From assembly GCA_963714405.1 (NCBI GenBank), contig CAVQOH010000001.1, positions 310,001 through 374,000 on the forward strand: DNA of 64,000 bases, in the 5' to 3' direction. This document shows, piece after piece, positions 47,529 through 57,871 of the stretch. This stretch comes from JAZGGS01 sp963714405. Lineage in GTDB: Bacteria > Bacteroidota > Ignavibacteria > Ignavibacteriales > Ignavibacteriaceae. A program made the position numbers and the translations under genes. Every line of letters begins with the position of its first letter. Within the stretch, counting starts at the first letter, position 1. The notes under the pieces are model-generated. The model ran no database searches, was not told the DNA's origin, and worked only from the letters and a program-made list of their open reading frames with translations.

Positions 47529-48447
47529 TACACTTCGATAAATTTATAAATTCTCTAAATCTATCTTGAATTCTCAAATAAGAAAGATCTTCCAAAGCTT
47601 TTGTACTGAATTTTTCCACACAAAAAGATGCCATCGCACTGCCGTAAATTACTGCTCGTTTTAAATTTTCAGCAGAAACGTCACGTGTTTTATAAAGATA
47701 ACCAATAAATCCACCGGCAAATGAATCACCTGCACCAGTTGGATCATAAATCATTTCCATGGGATAAGCCGGTGCAGAAAAAATTGTATCATTCGTAAAA
47801 AGCATTGCACCGTGCTCACCCTTTTTTATAATTAAGAATTCAGGTCCCATTTCCCTTATCATTTGTGACGCTTTTATTAAATTTGGTTCATTTGAAAGTA
47901 AACGAGCTTCGGAATCATTAATAATCAGAACATTTACTAACTTTAATAACCTCAGCAGCTCATCCTTCATGCCTTCAATCCAGTAGTTCATAGTATCACA
48001 AACAACAAATTGCGATTTATCCATCTGCTCAAGCACTCTCATCTGTAGAGTTGGTGCAATATTTCCTAAGCAAATATATTTTGATTTTTTATAGTTATCA
48101 GGAATAACAGGATTAAAATTTTCAAATACATTTAAATCTGTAAACAGTGTATCCCTAATATTTAAATCGTAATGATACTTACCTCCCCAGCGAAAAGTTT
48201 TTCCCCCTTCAATTATTTGTAATCCTTCAAGATCAACTTTGTGATTGCTTAGAAGATCTAAATACTTTTTGGGATAATCACTACCAACAACTCCAACCAG
48301 GTTAATTGGACCTGAAAAATAACTTGCAGCTAATGAAATATAGGTTGCAGAGCCGCCAAGTGCATCTTTTACTTTATCAAAAGGTGTTTCAACTGTATCT
48401 AATCCAAGTGATCCAACAACTAGCAATCCCAATTTTTTTCTCCGCAT
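47515..48447 (-). CDS. PfkB-family sugar kinase
   Basis: This is a ribokinase-type kinase of about 310 residues starting at the ATG at 48447 (MRRKKLGLLVVGSLGLDTVETP). A longer in-frame start at 48504 lacks support. Motifs are the N-terminal GGSATYISLAASYFSG and the C-terminal nucleotide-binding PTGAGDSFAGGFIG, in which the Asp is the catalytic base. The substrate is unknown: ribose, fructose, adenosine and other compounds are possible in this family. Its overlap with mtnA would fit a nucleoside or methylthioribose role, but this is inference. Confidence 0.85.
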   Translation of the reverse strand: MRRKKLGLLVVGSLGLDTVETPFDKVKDALGGSATYISLAASYFSGPINLVGVVGSDYPKKYLDLLSNHKVDLEGLQIIEGGKTFRWGGKYHYDLNIRDTLFTDLNVFENFNPVIPDNYKKSKYICLGNIAPTLQMRVLEQMDKSQFVVCDTMNYWIEGMKDELLRLLKLVNVLIINDSEARLLSNEPNLIKASQMIREMGPEFLIIKKGEHGAMLFTNDTIFSAPAYPMEMIYDPTGAGDSFAGGFIGYLYKTRDVSAENLKRAVIYGSAMASFCVEKFSTKALEDLSYLRIQDRFREFINLSKCNEEE

Positions 48448-48504
48448 ATTTATGTAAAAATGATTTCGAAAAATAATTAAAATGAGGTTTAATGCATAAT
48501 TCAA

Positions 48505-48972
48505 TCACTTCCGAAGTTCTAGCTCAACAAAATGAAAATAACTTTTTTCATTAAGAAAGTAATCTTCAATAATATCAATAGCATCCCTTTGACCTGGCCA
48601 TGCAAGTAATTTTTTTGCACAAATCTTATCAACCCATTTAAATTCTGAATGTTCACTGCTTAGTTTAATTCTTTTTGTATTATCAATTTTTGCAGCGAAA
48701 ACAGGTAAAAAACAAATGTAATCATCTTTAGATTCATAAAAAGAATTTACTGCTGGAGCAACCCATAACTGCTGAGGTGATAACCCAGTTTCCTCTTTTA
48801 TTTCTCTCAAAGCAGTTTCAAAAGCTTTTTCACCTTCTTTAATTTTTCCAGTTACCATTTGCCACAAACCAGGATAATACTGTTTATCAGATCTTTTAAG
48901 CAACAAAAATTCTATTCCATTTTTTGATTCTCTAAAAATATGGGCTTCGATCATTGTAGAAATTATATTCAT
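48505..48972 (-). CDS. Nudix hydrolase
   Basis: The 155-residue protein carries the Nudix box at about residues 42-64: GKIKEGEKAFETALREIKEETGL, which fits the GX5EX7REUXEEXGU pattern. Family members hydrolyse nucleoside diphosphates linked to another moiety; NudB-type dihydroneopterin triphosphate pyrophosphatase is one possibility. It lies in a tight series with the PfkB kinase and mtnA. Confidence 0.9.
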   Translation of the reverse strand: MNIISTMIEAHIFRESKNGIEFLLLKRSDKQYYPGLWQMVTGKIKEGEKAFETALREIKEETGLSPQQLWVAPAVNSFYESKDDYICFLPVFAAKIDNTKRIKLSSEHSEFKWVDKICAKKLLAWPGQRDAIDIIEDYFLNEKSYFHFVELELRK

Positions 48973-48993
48973 TTTAAACCAGTAATTTTAATA

Positions 48994-51900
48994 TTAAAAA
49001 TAAGCTCTTGCTTCTGCACGTGCAGTGTGAATGACTCTTCCCCCGCCTTGTGCTCTTCCATCATAACTTATTGTTGTTTGTAAAAATGACGCAAGACGGT
49101 AATCAAAATTTAAACGCCAAAAATAATTTTTACCAAGCTGGTTACCTGCAAGTATTTCAAACGGAATAAAATTTTCAGTAGTGTTAGCATTTAATTCTGT
49201 TCTTTCAACCTCAATTCTTAATCTTCCTGATCCTGCAAAAGAAAAATTAAACCTGATTTCTTGTGAATTTAAATCAATAACCGTAGGTGTTTCAGGTAAC
49301 TGATCTTCGCTTTTTCCAACTTTAAATTTAAATCCTACTTCAATATTTCTATCTGGTCTGTAAGAAAAATCGGAAGTTAGATTATTATCAGTTACTATCC
49401 TGCTGCTGGTTGAAGATTCAGGAGCTGAAACATTATCTATTATATTTACAAAATCGGTTTGATTACTAAGTTCTTTAATCATTTTAAATCTGATACGTAA
49501 ACCACGTTCGCGGTTATAACCTTTTTCATTACCTGTATTAAATTCATTCATTGAAAATCTTTGAGCAAACCTGAAACGAAATGATAAATCCTGTTTATTC
49601 TCGTTTATAAAAATATCCTGCTGCAGAAAATTTGATCCGCGAATTGTAATACCTTCTTTCTGAAAATATTTGAACTGCATTAAATATATTTTAGAAAGAT
49701 CTGACTCTCTTGTTATTTCTTCAATTCTCCAAACAGTTTCGCTGGAAAATATTTTTAGTACAGAGCCGGTAAAAGAGTTCTTATCAAAAATATCAGCATA
49801 ATTTATTTTCCAGCGTGTGTTTGTTTTAAAATCTATTACCGGAAATAATTCATCGGAAGGAATTGTAATGATTATATAATCTCCATCAAACAATGTAAGC
49901 TCAAATTCTGTTTCATCAGCCACGCCATTGTTATTTAAATCACCAAGGTACTTGTAATTACCTTCTCCTTGTTCCACTTTAATAAAAACTTTTTCTTGCT
50001 TTGCCTGCTTCTGTGTTGATACCTCATAAAACAGGCTACCATTTAAAATTGGCTCCCAAAAATTAAATCTGGATTGCGACCTGACGAGGATTTGTTCAGT
50101 ATCTAAAAATCCCTTTTCACTAAAACTATCGGTAAATTTTTTGTTTCGTATAGTAAAATTCAGGGATGAATTTATTTCTTTAATACCTTTATAACTTATA
50201 TCATAAATTTGCGCCTTTGCAATTGCCTGTTTAATCATTAAACCGTTTAGCGGAAGGTAATCATCACGCTGAGAATATTTTGCAGTAAATTTTATTCCTT
50301 CAAGGTCAATCAATTCGATGTATGGATTTAGCTCATAGTACTCTAAACTGCCTGATAATAGCGAATCCTTACTATCTTGCCTGTCTCTTTTATTTTCAGA
50401 AAGAAAACCAAATCCCGGTTTTATTTTCCAGAAAATATAATTTACATCTCCGGCTTGTCTTATCCATCTGCTTAAATTTGATTTATTTTTTGTGTTCACA
50501 AAATCGAAATTATAATATAAATTATATTTACTATTATCAGTAAATTTTAATATGTTATTAAACCTATCTGTTTTAAAGTTATTACCTTTTCTTAAAAAAC
50601 CCCCCGAGGAACTAAGCGTTAGTTCTTTTACGGGAATAAGTTTTATACCAACTTCTCTGAAACTTTCATTTTCCTTATCCGGTGAACCTGTAGTATTGTA
50701 ATTTCTGTTAAATTCAACTTCATTAAATCTATCTGTTGAAGTAAATTTTTTATTTATGAATCTATCTTTATAAGTAAATCCTATCTTACCTAGTTCAAGT
50801 GTACCAATATTAACATCTGCCGGATCAACTCTTAATGATATATTTGAGGCATATCCATAATTATCGCCATCATCAATGGCAGAAAACCTGTTTTTATCCC
50901 ATAAACTCCCAGCGTATTCCACATCTATATGAACATTCTTTAGAGGAGAATATGTTGCAGCAATATTTCCAATTTGTTTAATCTGCGGAACAGGAAGAAG
51001 TATAACAGGAAGATAGCTGCCTTCACCAATTCCAACAAAACGAAATCTACCCAAAGCTTCTCTTACATAATCACCATTTCCATCTGCAATAAAGCTAAAT
51101 GACACATTGTAGATAGCGAGTGAATCTCCAGGATTATAAACATAATATGTAAAGGATTCATTATTAATTAATGTATCCACAGCCTGGTAAATTCCTTTTC
51201 TCACACCAAGTGAATCTTCTTCTGCAAGAGAAATCCCTGATTTATATGCACTTAAGGGATCATCACCAGCAGATGCGAGAATTTCTTTATCACTATCAGA
51301 AAGTGAGAATTCAATTGGTGCATTTAAATCATCACCTTCTTGCAGAAATTGAACACCAATTTTCAAATCATTATTTAGTAAGTTTGCTGTAACACCGCTA
51401 CCAAAAAAATTTCTTGAATATCTTTGATCTGTATATTCAAAATCTACAGCAATGCGACTTGCGTCGGTAATTAGTTTTTTTGGAGTAAAAGTAATGGTAG
51501 CATTGGCATATTCAATTGTATAATCATTATTTTCTCCCCGTTTCATTTCTATTCCATCAAGATAAACTTTTTCTGTTCCTGCAATTACAATAATAAATCT
51601 CTCTCCGTTGATCCCTGAAAGTTGATAGGGTCCTTGTACACCATCAACACCGTTAAAACTGTTAGAGGTAAACTTTCCTCTTGAACTTGCAATTGCCCCA
51701 TAACCGGAAAAATCAGTTATGTTAAAGCTGCCCATTAAACCTTGAAGTTTCCTGTTAATAACGCCAAACTCGCCATTGCGGTTATTTAGCTGGTAATCTC
51801 CAAAAGTTCCAACAGCATTTGGATGTTTAACCTGAATAAAGACTTTATCAATTTCTTCAAGCCGTTCAGTGTTACCCTCGGGTTGTATGGGTGTATTTTG

Positions 51901-52497
51901 ATCTGAGAGGGCAGCCACAATTTCAAAATTTTCTGATAACCTGCCTGATAGCTGCAACCTTAAACCACTATTAAGTGAAAAATCTTTTGTTGTGCCAACT
52001 GTAAATCCTCTGATAAGCGTTCCACTTTTTTGCATCCCTTCTCCAAATATACTTTCCGGAGTAAATGATGAACTTTCTACTTCAACTACCTGAACTGAAT
52101 CCCCATACTTCTCACTGTAACGAATAACCAGGCTTCTTCTTTTATATTCTTTCTTTAGTGAAAGATCAACAGCCTGGTAAGTAATTACCAAAGTATCAAA
52201 TAATGAATATGGAAGAGAATCAGATAGGCTAAATGAAGCCGTGGAGTAAGATATCTGGTAATCAGTAAATCGTGTTAAAGTAGAATTTCTTAATATAATG
52301 GTTTCAGTAAACGGAATTATTGAAACAGCAGAAATTGAATAAGTATTATCAAAATTTATTGGGATGCTGTCTCTAACAGTTACAGTATTATATTTGTTCT
52401 GAGAATAACCAGTATAAAGACAAATCAGAACAAAAAATGATATAAAAAGTAAATTAATCGCTGATTTCAATAGAGGAAAATGTTTATGAGTTTGCAA
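48994..52497 (-). CDS. Very large outer-membrane beta-barrel-like protein
   Basis: This 1167-residue protein has a signal peptide (cut near GYSQ) and is beta-rich throughout with alternating hydrophobic strands. Stretches such as LIRGFTVGTTKDFSLNSGLRLQLSGRL, ALSDQNTPIQPEGNTERLEEIDKVFI and GTFGDYQLNNR resemble the barrel-like repeats of SprA-type and other Bacteroidota outer-membrane proteins. The C-terminus ends in an aromatic ARAYF, as expected for a barrel. I cannot name the family with certainty. It faces a divergent ABC exporter gene. Confidence 0.65.
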   Translation of the reverse strand: MQTHKHFPLLKSAINLLFISFFVLICLYTGYSQNKYNTVTVRDSIPINFDNTYSISAVSIIPFTETIILRNSTLTRFTDYQISYSTASFSLSDSLPYSLFDTLVITYQAVDLSLKKEYKRRSLVIRYSEKYGDSVQVVEVESSSFTPESIFGEGMQKSGTLIRGFTVGTTKDFSLNSGLRLQLSGRLSENFEIVAALSDQNTPIQPEGNTERLEEIDKVFIQVKHPNAVGTFGDYQLNNRNGEFGVINRKLQGLMGSFNITDFSGYGAIASSRGKFTSNSFNGVDGVQGPYQLSGINGERFIIVIAGTEKVYLDGIEMKRGENNDYTIEYANATITFTPKKLITDASRIAVDFEYTDQRYSRNFFGSGVTANLLNNDLKIGVQFLQEGDDLNAPIEFSLSDSDKEILASAGDDPLSAYKSGISLAEEDSLGVRKGIYQAVDTLINNESFTYYVYNPGDSLAIYNVSFSFIADGNGDYVREALGRFRFVGIGEGSYLPVILLPVPQIKQIGNIAATYSPLKNVHIDVEYAGSLWDKNRFSAIDDGDNYGYASNISLRVDPADVNIGTLELGKIGFTYKDRFINKKFTSTDRFNEVEFNRNYNTTGSPDKENESFREVGIKLIPVKELTLSSSGGFLRKGNNFKTDRFNNILKFTDNSKYNLYYNFDFVNTKNKSNLSRWIRQAGDVNYIFWKIKPGFGFLSENKRDRQDSKDSLLSGSLEYYELNPYIELIDLEGIKFTAKYSQRDDYLPLNGLMIKQAIAKAQIYDISYKGIKEINSSLNFTIRNKKFTDSFSEKGFLDTEQILVRSQSRFNFWEPILNGSLFYEVSTQKQAKQEKVFIKVEQGEGNYKYLGDLNNNGVADETEFELTLFDGDYIIITIPSDELFPVIDFKTNTRWKINYADIFDKNSFTGSVLKIFSSETVWRIEEITRESDLSKIYLMQFKYFQKEGITIRGSNFLQQDIFINENKQDLSFRFRFAQRFSMNEFNTGNEKGYNRERGLRIRFKMIKELSNQTDFVNIIDNVSAPESSTSSRIVTDNNLTSDFSYRPDRNIEVGFKFKVGKSEDQLPETPTVIDLNSQEIRFNFSFAGSGRLRIEVERTELNANTTENFIPFEILAGNQLGKNYFWRLNFDYRLASFLQTTISYDGRAQGGGRVIHTARAEARAYF

Positions 52498-52566
52498 TCT
52501 AAATTTATAAACTACTTATTTCAAGTCTATATATAAAACAGGAAATAAACAGTCATTTAACGTGTG

Positions 52567-52591
52567 TAAGTAAATTTTCAATCTTTACTTA
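52567..52591. repeat. 8-bp inverted repeat in divergent promoter region
   Basis: TAAGTAAA (52567-52574) and TTTACTTA (52584-52591) are perfect complements nine bases apart. They lie in the 238-base gap between the giant outer-membrane gene and the ABC exporter. They could be an operator for a regulator of both genes, but AT content makes chance occurrence plausible. Confidence 0.35.
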
Positions 52592-52735
52592 ATAATTCTT
52601 ATTTTATCATATTATTTTAAACCAAATAGAATACAGAGCAATTATTTGATTTTATCGAATTTCAAAACAATTTGTTCTTCAAAAAAGAATAATTTTCTTA
52701 TATAAATAACTTACTGTAAATATTAGATTACTAGA

Positions 52736-54610
52736 ATGGTAAAACAGAACAAAGGAGATAGCTTAAAGATCTATCTACGGATTCTCTCCTATTTAAGACC
52801 GTATATAAAGGAGATGGTTCTGGTTTTTTTCTTAAGCTTTGCTTTTGTTTTTTCCAGCACGCTCTCGATGTGGTTAGTTGCACCAATTGTTACCACATTT
52901 TTCAGTGAAGAACAAACCGAACAGGTTAACAATTTAGAAGAACCTATACCAGATGAGCTAACACCTAAAAGCTCGTTAAATTTAAACGAATGGCTGAAGA
53001 GCAAAGTCTATCAAATAATTCCAATGGATGACCGATTTAATGCATTAAAGTGGCTCTGCATCATTATCTTAGCATCCTTTCTACTTAAAAACCTATTCCA
53101 ATTTTTAGAATACTTCTGGATAACTTATGTAGAACAACGAGTAGTAAAGGACTTGCGGGAAGAAGTATATGATAAAATCATTAGGCAGGATTTAGGATTC
53201 TTCAATAAACATAAAACCGGTGAGTTAATTTCAAATCTTACAAATGATATTAACCAGTTAAATGTTGCGCTTAACCGGAGTATTACCAAAACCATTCGCG
53301 ATCCGCTGATGATATTAATCTACCTGGTTATTCTTTATAACATAAGCTGGCAAATAACATTAATAGCTGTTACAGTTTTACCAATTACAGGTTTAGTAAT
53401 TCGTAAAATTGGGATGAGCTTAAAACGCCGCAGTACAAGGGTGCAGGAACGTATAGCAGATATAACGACAGTACTGCAAGAAACTATTTCAGGAATTAAA
53501 GTTGTGAAAGCATTTGCGATGGAAGGGTATGAAAGTTCAAAGTTCCGCAATAAAACCAGCGAGCATTTTAGTTCTATAGTAAAACAGGTAAGAATGTGGC
53601 GTCTCGCCAGTCCTCTATCTGAAACAATCGGGGCAAGTATTATAACCGTTGTTATTTGGTATGGAGGCAGTTTGGTACTGCAGGGTGGTTCAATTAACTC
53701 AGAAGATTTTATAAGATTTCTTGTTATTCTTTTTGCACTAATGGAGCCCGTTAAAAGCATCGGTGAGTTGAATTCTAACATTCAGATTTCAATCGCATCA
53801 GGCAAAAGAACTTTTGATATTCTGGATACACCAAGAATTGTTATAGAAAAACCAAATGCAATTTCAAAAGTAGATTTTACAAATCGAATTTCTTATGAAA
53901 ATGTATCCTTCAGCTATGAAAAAGAAGGAAAATTAGTTTTAGATGGAATCAGTTTTAATGTTGAAAAAAACCAGAAGATTGCTTTTGTTGGTAGCAGCGG
54001 AGCGGGTAAAACGACATTGGTTAATTTGCTTCCAAGATTTTATGATGTTACAAATGGCTCGATTAAAATTGACGGAACTGACGTAAGAGATATCTCGCTC
54101 GCACACTTGCGAAGATTAATTGGTATAGTAACGCAGGAAGTTATTCTTTTTAATGATACAGTGACAAATAATATTGCTTATGGAACATCTGATTATTCAT
54201 TTGAAGAAATAGAAAAAGTCGCTAAGCTAGCAAACGCATATGAGTTTATTAAAAATATGCCTAAAAAATACGATACTATTATTGGTGAACGTGGAATGAT
54301 GTTATCAGGGGGTCAGCGGCAGCGTATTTCAATTGCAAGAGCAATTTTAAAAAACCCTCCTATATTAATTTTTGATGAAGCAACTTCTTCTCTTGATTCA
54401 GAATCAGAATTTCTGATACAGCAAGCTATAGAAAATTTAATGAAAGATCGTACTGTTTTTATGATCGCACACAGATTATCATCTATTGTTAATTCAGATA
54501 GAATTATTGTATTAGAAAATGGAAAAATTGATGATGAGGGAACAAATGATGAATTACAAAAGCGATCAGGACGCTACCGCCAGCTCTATGAAATGCAATT
54601 TAATACTTAG
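52736..54610 (+). CDS. ABC exporter, MsbA/lipid-A or multidrug type
   Basis: The 624-residue half-transporter has six transmembrane helices (residues about 25-330) and a nucleotide-binding domain (about 375-620). The domain has Walker A GSSGAGKTTL, signature LSGGQRQRISIARA, Walker B ILIFDEATSSLD and the H-loop MIAHRLSSI. It most resembles MsbA-like exporters of lipid or drugs; the substrate cannot be deduced. No Shine-Dalgarno is obvious before the ATG. Confidence 0.92.
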   Translation: MVKQNKGDSLKIYLRILSYLRPYIKEMVLVFFLSFAFVFSSTLSMWLVAPIVTTFFSEEQTEQVNNLEEPIPDELTPKSSLNLNEWLKSKVYQIIPMDDRFNALKWLCIIILASFLLKNLFQFLEYFWITYVEQRVVKDLREEVYDKIIRQDLGFFNKHKTGELISNLTNDINQLNVALNRSITKTIRDPLMILIYLVILYNISWQITLIAVTVLPITGLVIRKIGMSLKRRSTRVQERIADITTVLQETISGIKVVKAFAMEGYESSKFRNKTSEHFSSIVKQVRMWRLASPLSETIGASIITVVIWYGGSLVLQGGSINSEDFIRFLVILFALMEPVKSIGELNSNIQISIASGKRTFDILDTPRIVIEKPNAISKVDFTNRISYENVSFSYEKEGKLVLDGISFNVEKNQKIAFVGSSGAGKTTLVNLLPRFYDVTNGSIKIDGTDVRDISLAHLRRLIGIVTQEVILFNDTVTNNIAYGTSDYSFEEIEKVAKLANAYEFIKNMPKKYDTIIGERGMMLSGGQRQRISIARAILKNPPILIFDEATSSLDSESEFLIQQAIENLMKDRTVFMIAHRLSSIVNSDRIIVLENGKIDDEGTNDELQKRSGRYRQLYEMQFNT

Positions 54611-54631
54611 GATAAACTTAAATAAAAACTA

Positions 54632-55045
54632 CTATTTTATTTTTTTTAGAAAAGTAACAGATTCCTTTATCAATTCCTTTAAAACTTTGGTATCCACATC
54701 TTCAATTTTATTAATATAAAGGCAGCCTTTGCCTGTTTTATGCTTTCCTAACTTCTTTAACAAATTCTGATATTTGGAAAATCCAGACATAATATAAAGA
54801 GTTAAGCTTTGCTTGCGTGGAGAAAAACCGGTTAAAAACCAATCTCCCTCCCTGCCGCTTGCATATTTATAATGATAGCTTCCAAACCCGATAATACTGG
54901 ACCCCCACATTTCTGGTTCTGCTTTTGTAATTTGTTTCATCATTTTAAGGATCTTATAGCTATCTTCTCTTTTCTTTTCATCTATTACACTTTGTAAAAA
55001 TTTATCAACACTTGCTTTGTTCTTTTTTGTTTTAAGTTCTGCCAT
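54632..55045 (-). CDS. DUF1801-family protein
   Basis: The 137-residue protein matches DUF1801 by motifs: TKAEPEMWGSSIIGFGSYHYKYASGREGDWFLTGFSPRKQSLTLYIM and LGKHKTGKGCLYINKIEDVD. The fold is YjbR/CyaY-like in related families. The function is unknown. It overlaps the next upstream small gene by 14 bases and converges on the ABC exporter with a gap of 21 bases. Confidence 0.85.
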   Translation of the reverse strand: MAELKTKKNKASVDKFLQSVIDEKKREDSYKILKMMKQITKAEPEMWGSSIIGFGSYHYKYASGREGDWFLTGFSPRKQSLTLYIMSGFSKYQNLLKKLGKHKTGKGCLYINKIEDVDTKVLKELIKESVTFLKKIK

Positions 55046-55304
55046 TTGACAACCGTTTCTTTAATTCAGATTCAATTAAACTGCAAGGAAGGAAGGCAGG
55101 TTTTTTTATAATATCAATATTTAGTTGGTTACCAGTTATTTTAAAACTGCCTTCAACTTCACCAACAGGAGTTGGCAGTAAAAAATTACCGTTGCTAGCA
55201 TCTTCTGTAAATGTACCGCCTTCCTGTTCAATTTTTGATTTAACTGTTTGGATAATTTGTTTTTGATCAACTTCTAAATTAAAACTGAATGAACACTCAG
55301 CCAT
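55032..55304 (-). CDS. Small conserved hypothetical protein
   Basis: This 90-residue protein begins MAECSFSFNLEVDQKQII and contains alternating strands and helices (GEVEGSFKITGNQLNIDII, ESELKKRL). It could be a small SRPBCC or PHA-granule-like fold, but I cannot support a name. It overlaps the DUF1801 gene by 14 bases, so they are probably one transcript. Confidence 0.7.
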   Translation of the reverse strand: MAECSFSFNLEVDQKQIIQTVKSKIEQEGGTFTEDASNGNFLLPTPVGEVEGSFKITGNQLNIDIIKKPAFLPCSLIESELKKRLSNGRT

Positions 55305-55411
55305 ATAAATTCCTCAATTGAAATTTAAAATACGAACCACTGCTTTTTAATAAAATAAATAAAATTCTTTTTTTAAAGTAGGAAATAAAATTACGCAAAT
55401 CAGAAAACTTG

Positions 55412-56644
55412 CTATTCGTATCTCAATGCTTCAATCGGATCTAAGTTTGCAGCTTTGTAGGCTGGATACGTCCCGAAAATTATTCCAACCATTACACAAA
55501 GCGAAATACCAATCATTACCCAGTCAAAAGGAATTGCAGCTTGAGCATTAAGAAAACTTCCTGCAAAATTACCTATACCAATTCCGATAATAATCCCGAC
55601 TAAACCTCCAAATAAACACAAGATAATTGCCTCGAACAAAAACTGCAGAAGTATGCTATTCCTCCTAGCTCCAATCGCTTTTCTAATACCAATTTCGCGT
55701 GTTCGTTCAGTAACTGAAACCAGCATAATATTCATAATTCCAACACCTGCAGCAAGTAATGCAATTAGCGAAACAACCAGTGCTCCCAGCTTAATGGGTT
55801 CAGTTATATCATTTACCATACTTATTAATGATGCATTGCTAAAGATTGAGAAATCGTCATCTTCACCAGCTTTTACCTTCCTAATTTTCCTAAAATGCCC
55901 AATTGCAGATTCAATGACTTCATCATATTCTTCAGTACTATATGCTGTTACCATTATATTAACACTTCTGCTGTACTTGCCGTAAAACGACTGCCAGGTG
56001 GTAATTGGTATTACAACAAAGTTATCATTGGATTGCCCAAACATAGTTGGTTGCCTTTCGAATACACCGATTACTCGTAATGGTTTTCCATCGACTCTAA
56101 CGATCTGTCCAAGCGGATCCATATTTGGAAATATTTTTTCAACCACATCTTTACCAAGTATACAAACATAAGTGGAATTTTGAATATCGCTCTCCCTTAA
56201 ATCTCGTCCATATTCAACCTTCCAATTATTAGTACGAACGCCATCCAAAGTCTGGCCTGATACACTAATATTAGGATTTGTATCTTTGTTTCCGAACCGA
56301 ATTACTTTGCCCATTTGCCATTGCTCAGCCCCAACATATTTTGCATTGGTTAACACTTCCTTTAATTTTCGTGCTTCTTGAATGGTAATATCTTTCCTGT
56401 TTCTCCAGCTTCTATCACTCCCGGGTCCTCTTCCCTGTGTGCGGTCAAATTTTTCAATCTGGAATGTATTTTTATTCAGCATAGATAGCCCGCCTTCAAT
56501 ACTATTCTGTAGCATAGTGATGATGGTCATTATAACAATGATAGAAAAAATTCCTACAACTACACCCAATATTGTTAAAGAAGTTCGAAGCTTATTGTTT
56601 AAAATCGATTGAAACGATATGGAAAACAGTTGATCAATTCTCAT
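55412..56644 (-). CDS. MacB-type ABC permease, third of tandem array
   Basis: This 410-residue permease has an N-terminal TM helix (residues about 20-45), a periplasmic MacB_PCD domain (about 50-275), and three C-terminal TM helices of the FtsX type. Motifs include SVTERTREIGIRKAIGARR and the conserved DPIEALRYE terminus. No ATPase domain is fused. It is closely similar (roughly three quarters identical by eye) to the immediately upstream permease and starts directly after its stop codon. Confidence 0.92.
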   Translation of the reverse strand: MRIDQLFSISFQSILNNKLRTSLTILGVVVGIFSIIVIMTIITMLQNSIEGGLSMLNKNTFQIEKFDRTQGRGPGSDRSWRNRKDITIQEARKLKEVLTNAKYVGAEQWQMGKVIRFGNKDTNPNISVSGQTLDGVRTNNWKVEYGRDLRESDIQNSTYVCILGKDVVEKIFPNMDPLGQIVRVDGKPLRVIGVFERQPTMFGQSNDNFVVIPITTWQSFYGKYSRSVNIMVTAYSTEEYDEVIESAIGHFRKIRKVKAGEDDDFSIFSNASLISMVNDITEPIKLGALVVSLIALLAAGVGIMNIMLVSVTERTREIGIRKAIGARRNSILLQFLFEAIILCLFGGLVGIIIGIGIGNFAGSFLNAQAAIPFDWVMIGISLCVMVGIIFGTYPAYKAANLDPIEALRYE

Positions 56645-57871
56645 TTATTCATACCTCAACGCTTCTATGGGATCAAGATTAGCTGCTTTATAAGCAGGAT
56701 AAGTCCCAAAAATAATTCCAACTAACACACAAAGTGTAATTCCGATAATTACCCAGTCAAGAGGAATTGCAGCTTGAGCGTTAAGAAAACTACCAGCCAG
56801 ATTACCAATTCCAACTCCTATTATGATTCCGACAATACCACCAAGAAAACACAAAATAATTGCTTCAATAAGAAATTGGATAAGTATACTGTTTCTTCGT
56901 GCACCAATTGCTTTTCTAATGCCAATTTCTCGCGTTCTTTCTGTAACTGATACTAGCATAATGTTCATTATTCCAACTCCTGCGGCGAGTAGTGCAATTA
57001 CTGAAACAACTAACGCCCCGATTTTTATTGGATCGGTTATTTCATTTACTTGAGTGATTAAGGATTCATTACTGAAGATAGAAAAATCATCCGGTTCTCC
57101 GGGTTCTACCTTCCTTATCTTTCTAAAATGACCAATAGCAGCATCGATCACATCCTGGTATTCTTCTGAATTATGTGCTGTTACCATAATATGTGCGCTG
57201 TTATTGTATTTTCCATATATGGATTGCCAAGTAGTAATTGGAATTAAAACACCGTTATCATGACTTTCGCCAAACATTTCAGGCTGCTTTTCCAATACCC
57301 CAATTACCCTTAAGGGCTGGTTATCTACCCTTACCATTTTTCCGATAGGATTGATATGGGGAAATAGTTTATCAACTACATCTTGCCCAACAATGCAAAC
57401 ATCCGTAGAATTCTGAATATCACTTTCTCTAAAATCTCTTCCATATTCAACATTAAAGTCGTTAGTACGCATCGCATCGACAGTTTGCCCGCCTACAAAC
57501 ATATTCGGATTAGTTTCCTGGTTACCGAACTTTACAACTTTTCCGGATTGCCATTGTTCAGCGCCAACATATTTAGCTTGAGAAAGTACTTTCTTTAATC
57601 GGTATGCTTCATCAATGGTAATATTTTTGCGATTTCTCTGGCTCCTATCTCGTCCATGAGTCTGAATTGCATCAAATTTTTGAATTTGAAAGGTATTTTT
57701 ATTAAGCATTGCAAGTCCGTCTTCTATACTGTTTTGAAGCATAGTTATTATAGTCATAATAACAATGATAGAAAAAATGCCTACAACTACACCAAGTATA
57801 GTCAAACTAGTACGTAGTTTATTATTTAATACCGATTGAAAAGAAATTGAGAATAACTGATCAATTTTCAT
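56645..57871 (-). CDS. MacB-type ABC permease, second of tandem array
   Basis: At 408 residues this permease has the same layout: TM1, MacB_PCD domain, and three FtsX-type helices with SVTERTREIGIRKAIGARR and DPIEALRYE. Its coding sequence begins at the base after the preceding permease stop and ends at the base before the next start, with TAAATG-like junctions. The high similarity to its downstream neighbour shows a recent tandem duplication. Confidence 0.93.
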   Translation of the reverse strand: MKIDQLFSISFQSVLNNKLRTSLTILGVVVGIFSIIVIMTIITMLQNSIEDGLAMLNKNTFQIQKFDAIQTHGRDRSQRNRKNITIDEAYRLKKVLSQAKYVGAEQWQSGKVVKFGNQETNPNMFVGGQTVDAMRTNDFNVEYGRDFRESDIQNSTDVCIVGQDVVDKLFPHINPIGKMVRVDNQPLRVIGVLEKQPEMFGESHDNGVLIPITTWQSIYGKYNNSAHIMVTAHNSEEYQDVIDAAIGHFRKIRKVEPGEPDDFSIFSNESLITQVNEITDPIKIGALVVSVIALLAAGVGIMNIMLVSVTERTREIGIRKAIGARRNSILIQFLIEAIILCFLGGIVGIIIGVGIGNLAGSFLNAQAAIPLDWVIIGITLCVLVGIIFGTYPAYKAANLDPIEALRYE

